DNA from: Chitinophaga pinensis
Lineage (GTDB): Bacteria > Bacteroidota > Bacteroidia > AKYH767-A > OLB10
Direction: 5' to 3'
DNA: 8,301 nt
Assembly: GCA_945872015.1 (NCBI GenBank)
Contig: CAMBYJ010000068.1
Location: 1-8,301 of the forward strand
Notes under the pieces: generated by a model
Database searches by the model: none
Seen by the model: only the letters and a program-made list of their open reading frames with translations
What the model was told of the DNA's origin: nothing
In this document: in pieces, positions 5,663 through 8,301 of the stretch
Numbering within the stretch: position 1 is the stretch's first letter
Layout: each line of letters starts with the position of its first letter
Position numbers and translations under genes: made by a program

Positions 5663-7525
5663 TATAGGAATGGTTAAATTATGTCGTACGGCATCAATGG
5701 TAGAACCAAAAATCAAGTCTTTAATTCCTTTGTGTCCATGCGCACCCATCACAAGTAAGTCAACATTGCACTCAATTGCAATGCGTGAAATTTCTTTGCG
5801 CGGTCGACCATAGCCCATTTTGATTTCACAGGTATATCCCCAGGACTCTATCTGCGATTTATATTTAGCTAAGTTCTCCTGATCAACTTCTGTTTCATAA
5901 TCGCCTGCTTCTTTTCCTAACAACTGGGCATTGGCAGTCTCAGAAATATGAATCAAATAGTAAGTAGCATTTTTCCCTCCTTGTCGTAAGGCCTGCGGAA
6001 TAACATTTAAATCGGCATCGGTGAAGTCTAACGCCAAGGCTACCCGTTGAGGATTCATAATGATGTTATCATCAATAACTAAATCTTTCTTATGTGGAAG
6101 ATTTACAGTTCTATCAATTTTATCGGTGATTAACGGCGCAATACTTATATAAATCAATATCAAAACAGAAATCACAACAAATACCAATGATAAAATCACT
6201 TTGATATCTCCCCATCCACTTTCTAAAATCCACTGATGTAATTCGTTGCCAACCATCTTTAAGTTCAGTACAACAATTACTAATGCACAAAGCCAAGCAA
6301 GCGATTTTACTAATTTAGATATGACAAATTCTCCCATCTTTTCTTTGTCGCTTACAAAGTGAATGAGAGGTATAACTGCAAAGCCTAACTGAAGACTTAA
6401 TATAACTTGTGAAAAGACGAGTAGGGGACCAGTAGCATCTTCGCCTGAAATATAAATAACAAATAAAGCTGGTACAATAGCAATCAATCTTGTTATTAAT
6501 CTTCGTAACCATGGCGCAATTCTTAAATTCAAATAGCCTTCCATGACAATCTGTCCTGCGAGTGTACCTGTAATCGTAGAACTTTGTCCTGCACAAATCA
6601 AAGCAACAGCAAATAAAACCGGCGCAACAGTACTTCCTAATAGCGGTGTAAGTAATAAATGCGCTTGTCGAATGTCACTCACATCTTTTTGTCCATTCAT
6701 AAAAAATGCTGTGGCCGCTACAACTAAAATCGACATATTTACAAAAAAGGCAATGTTCAATGCAATTGTGCTATCAAGGAAATTAAATTTTAATGCACGT
6801 TTGATTTCTTTAGGAGTACGCTCGATTTTTCTGGTTTGTACGAGAGAAGAATGCAAGTATAAATTATGTGGCATTACGGTAGCACCAATAATTGCAATAG
6901 CTATATAAAGTGCACCATCATCAGCAAATCCTGGTATAAATCCTCCTGCAATATTTGACATTTCAGGATTTGCTATAAACACTTGTGCAAAAAATGCAAG
7001 TCCGATAATAGCCACCAATGTTATGATAAATGCTTCAATCTTTCGAATTCCATAGTGCAATAAAAGAAGGAGAATAAATGTATCAAATGCACATATAATT
7101 ACTCCCCAGAATAAAGGAATATGAAATAATAATTGAAGTCCGATTGCCATTCCTAATACCTCTGCTAAATCGCAGGCAGCAATGGCGATTTCAGCTAATA
7201 CATATAAAAAATAGTTGATGTATTTTGGATACAACTCTCTCGATGCCTGGGCAAGATCACGACCGCGCACTATACCTAATCGAACACTTAAACTTTGTAA
7301 AAGCAATGCCATTAGATTCGATAATAACAAAACCCAGATTAATGAGTAGCCATATCTGCTGCCACCTTCAATGTCGGTAGCCCAGTTGCCTGGGTCCATA
7401 TAACCAACACTTACTAAATAAGCAGGACCAATAAACGCGAAGAGTTTTTTACGAAAACTCATACTTGATTTTACATCAACAGAGCTATGGACTTCTGATA
7501 GTGATGCTTTATTTTGAGCTGACAT
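5648..7525 (-). CDS. mntH: Nramp-family Mn(II)/Fe(II) importer MntH fused to a C-terminal universal stress protein (UspA) domain, 625 aa
   Basis: A proton-coupled inner-membrane importer of Mn2+ and related metals. Residues about 25-465 are the Nramp domain with roughly 11 hydrophobic helices. The metal-site motif 'DPGN' (44-47) lies in helix 1 and 'MPHN' (218-221) in helix 6; Met218 is the residue linked to selecting transition metals over Ca/Mg. The helix-8 stretch 'CAGQSSTITGTLAGQIVMEG' (311-330) is also conserved. After a polar linker (about 467-492), residues 493-625 form a UspA domain with strand 'VALALDF' (495-501). It ends with the ATP-binding pattern G594-x2-G597-x9-G607-S608 and 'IPILVV' (619-624). 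Plain MntH proteins are about 400-450 residues, so the tail is a real addition with no break in frame. The start ATG overlaps the end of mntR by 17 bases, giving translational coupling. Probably repressed by MntR when metal is plentiful. Confidence 0.95.
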   Translation of the reverse strand: MSAQNKASLSEVHSSVDVKSSMSFRKKLFAFIGPAYLVSVGYMDPGNWATDIEGGSRYGYSLIWVLLLSNLMALLLQSLSVRLGIVRGRDLAQASRELYPKYINYFLYVLAEIAIAACDLAEVLGMAIGLQLLFHIPLFWGVIICAFDTFILLLLLHYGIRKIEAFIITLVAIIGLAFFAQVFIANPEMSNIAGGFIPGFADDGALYIAIAIIGATVMPHNLYLHSSLVQTRKIERTPKEIKRALKFNFLDSTIALNIAFFVNMSILVVAATAFFMNGQKDVSDIRQAHLLLTPLLGSTVAPVLFAVALICAGQSSTITGTLAGQIVMEGYLNLRIAPWLRRLITRLIAIVPALFVIYISGEDATGPLLVFSQVILSLQLGFAVIPLIHFVSDKEKMGEFVISKLVKSLAWLCALVIVVLNLKMVGNELHQWILESGWGDIKVILSLVFVVISVLILIYISIAPLITDKIDRTVNLPHKKDLVIDDNIIMNPQRVALALDFTDADLNVIPQALRQGGKNATYYLIHISETANAQLLGKEAGDYETEVDQENLAKYKSQIESWGYTCEIKMGYGRPRKEISRIAIECNVDLLVMGAHGHKGIKDLIFGSTIDAVRHNLTIPILVVR

Positions 7526-8183
7526 ATTTCTTGATTAATATGTTTTTTGAAACTTCTAGACTTAAATGAAATTTATCCTTGCTGACTTTCACGAGCATGC
7601 TTTTATCATAATCCATTATTTCGGCTATGCTTACCGTTACACCCGGTAATAATCCATATTTCCGAAGGTGTTTTAAAAATAAAGTGCTATGATCTGTTAC
7701 ACCGGTAATGATGTATTTCTCTCCTGCTTCTCCTGCTGAAAGATTAAACTTATCATGCGACTCCATTTTGCCCGTTTGATCGGGAATAGGGTCGCCATGC
7801 GGATCGAACTTTGGATGACCAAGAAATTTATCAAGTCGCTTAATTAACTCTTCGCTGCTTACATGTTCTAATTCCTCCGCCATATTATGCACCTCATCCC
7901 ATTCAAATTCTAGGATGTTTGTTAAGAATACTTCCCATAAGCGATGTTTACGGATGATTCCTAAGGCTACTTTTTCACCCTTGCGTGTAATTTTTACGCC
8001 TTTATATTTTTCGTAATTGATCCATTCTTTGTCAGATAACTTACGTAGCATGTCTGTCACAGAAGCTGCCGTTGTTTCCATCGATGTCGCAATAGAAGAG
8101 GTATTTACACTCTTGGTTCCGGTATTCGAAAGGTGATAGATGGCTTTCAGGTAATTTTCTTCTGTTACAGTGGGCTGGTACAT
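7509..8183 (-). CDS. mntR: DtxR/MntR-family metal-dependent transcriptional repressor, 224 aa
   Basis: A DNA-binding regulator that, when loaded with Mn2+ or Fe2+, dimerises on operators and blocks metal-uptake genes. The winged helix-turn-helix covers about residues 5-65 ('VNTSSIATSMETTAASVTDM' recognition region, wing 'KGVKITRKG'). The dimerisation and metal domain is about 66-135, and a FeoA/SH3-like C-terminal domain about 150-224. Aligned by eye to DtxR, the metal ligands are H80 and E84 in 'KHRLWE', then H99, E103, E106 and H107 in 'VHNMAEELEH'. The position that is Cys102 in iron-sensing DtxR is Glu103 here, as in Mn-sensing MntR, which favours manganese. Residue 10 is Asn where DtxR has Met and MntR has Asp. 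First gene of the mntR-mntH-smpB operon, overlapping mntH by 17 bases. It is probably autoregulated through the inverted repeat at 8207-8222. Confidence 0.93.
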   Translation of the reverse strand: MYQPTVTEENYLKAIYHLSNTGTKSVNTSSIATSMETTAASVTDMLRKLSDKEWINYEKYKGVKITRKGEKVALGIIRKHRLWEVFLTNILEFEWDEVHNMAEELEHVSSEELIKRLDKFLGHPKFDPHGDPIPDQTGKMESHDKFNLSAGEAGEKYIITGVTDHSTLFLKHLRKYGLLPGVTVSIAEIMDYDKSMLVKVSKDKFHLSLEVSKNILIKKYVSSK

Positions 8184-8206
8184 TATTTAATAACTCAAAT
8201 TATAAG

Positions 8207-8222
8207 TTTAGACAAATCTAAA
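8207..8222. promoter_or_regulatory. Probable MntR operator: perfect inverted repeat TTTAGA-CAAA-TCTAAA
   Basis: Two perfect 6-base arms (8207-8212 and 8217-8222) flank a 4-base centre. The site lies 24 bases upstream of the mntR start codon and completely covers the -7 box of the mntR promoter. DtxR-family repressors bind short AT-rich inverted repeats of this general size in the promoters they control. A metal-loaded dimer here would block RNA polymerase. No second copy was noticed elsewhere in the window. Binding by this MntR is inferred. Confidence 0.65.
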
Positions 8223-8243
8223 AATAGTATTCGAATTATCAAA
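8213..8243 (-). promoter_or_regulatory. mntR-mntH promoter, TTTG-N19-TAGATTTG
   Basis: On the minus strand, TTTG (8240-8243) is followed after exactly 19 bases by TAGATTTG (8213-8220). This is a full match to both halves of the Bacteroidota primary-sigma promoter at standard spacing. Transcription should begin near 8206-8209, giving a leader of about 25 bases before the ATG at 8183. The -7 box lies inside the inverted repeat at 8207-8222. The spacer also holds a short palindrome ATTCGAAT (8229-8236) of unknown meaning. Confidence 0.72.
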
Positions 8244-8268
8244 TAAAAAAAATGATTAATCTTGCAGT

Positions 8269-8301
8269 ATGTATCGCAGTCTGATTCGCCCGCTATTATT
8301 T
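8269..8301 (+). CDS. pyrD: Probable dihydroorotate dehydrogenase (quinone), first 11 codons only
   Basis: The last 33 bases translate as MYRSLIRPLLF, in frame to the window edge. Class 2 (membrane-associated, quinone-linked) dihydroorotate dehydrogenases in Bacteroidota typically begin M-Y-x-x-(I/L)-I-R-P-x-L-F followed by an 'FDPE' segment, and this fragment agrees along its whole length. The enzyme makes orotate in pyrimidine synthesis. Eleven residues are thin evidence and no catalytic residues are in view. The gene would be divergent from mntR with 85 bases between the start codons. TAATCTTG (8257-8264), one mismatch from TAnnTTTG, ends 4 bases before the ATG and could be its -7 box, though no TTG lies at the right distance upstream. 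Confidence 0.5.
   Translation, partial: MYRSLIRPLLF

Noticed and set aside
6543..6908. Plus-strand open frame of 121 codons opposite mntH
   Set aside because: It lies entirely antisense to conserved Nramp helices, has no recognisable domain and no promoter or ribosome-binding context.
8229..8236. ATTCGAAT palindrome between the -33 and -7 boxes as a second regulator site
   Set aside because: Eight bases with no extension of the symmetry on either side; expected by chance often enough that no separate site is claimed.
8252..8284. ATG at 8252 as the start of a rightward gene
   Set aside because: This frame hits a stop (TGA, 8282-8284) after 10 codons, whereas the ATG at 8269 stays open and matches the PyrD N-terminus.

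Overview
The window is ordinary-looking chromosomal DNA from a member of the Bacteroidota. The evidence is AT-rich, tightly packed genes, almost no Shine-Dalgarno sequences, promoter boxes of the Bacteroidota type (TTTG/TTG spaced from TAnnTTTG), a type IX secretion (T9SS) gene (porQ), and serine hydroxymethyltransferase and flavin oxidoreductase sequences of the Bacteroidota kind. Genus cannot be read from the sequence. I see no RNA genes, insertion sequences, CRISPR arrays or other mobile DNA, and no intergenic gap longer than about 145 bases.

Layout. (1) Positions 1-1695, minus strand: a three-gene operon read right to left. A membrane-anchored SanA/YdcF-type DUF218 protein is followed by an NAD(P)H-dependent flavin oxidoreductase (nitronate monooxygenase/FabK superfamily) and then by the first 49 codons of an M16 zinc peptidase cut by the window edge. 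(2) Positions 1696-1838: a 143-base divergent promoter region. (3) Positions 1839-5176, plus strand: a sugar-phosphate nucleotidyltransferase with a left-handed beta-helix tail, glyA, and porQ, separated by only 12 and 8 bases. (4) Positions 5169-8183, minus strand: a metal-homeostasis operon read right to left. It holds a DtxR/MntR-family repressor, an Nramp Mn/Fe importer carrying a C-terminal universal stress protein domain, and smpB (trans-translation). porQ and smpB converge and overlap by 8 bases. (5) Positions 8184-8301: a divergent promoter region and the first 11 codons of what is probably pyrD.

How it works together. The best-supported regulatory unit is the mntR promoter. A perfectly spaced TTTG-N19-TAGATTTG promoter has its -7 box buried inside a perfect 16-base inverted repeat (TTTAGA-CAAA-TCTAAA). 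This is the expected arrangement if metal-loaded MntR shuts off its own operon, including the importer. smpB sits last in this operon but also has its own candidate promoter inside the 3' end of the transporter gene.

The other recurring feature is a -7-like box ending exactly 4 bases before the start codon. It occurs upstream of the DUF218 gene, smpB, the probable pyrD (one mismatch) and, weakly, the nucleotidyltransferase gene. This suggests leaderless or near-leaderless transcripts. No wholly new biological system is evident. The Nramp-USP fusion, the operator/promoter overlap and the leaderless pattern are the items most worth following.
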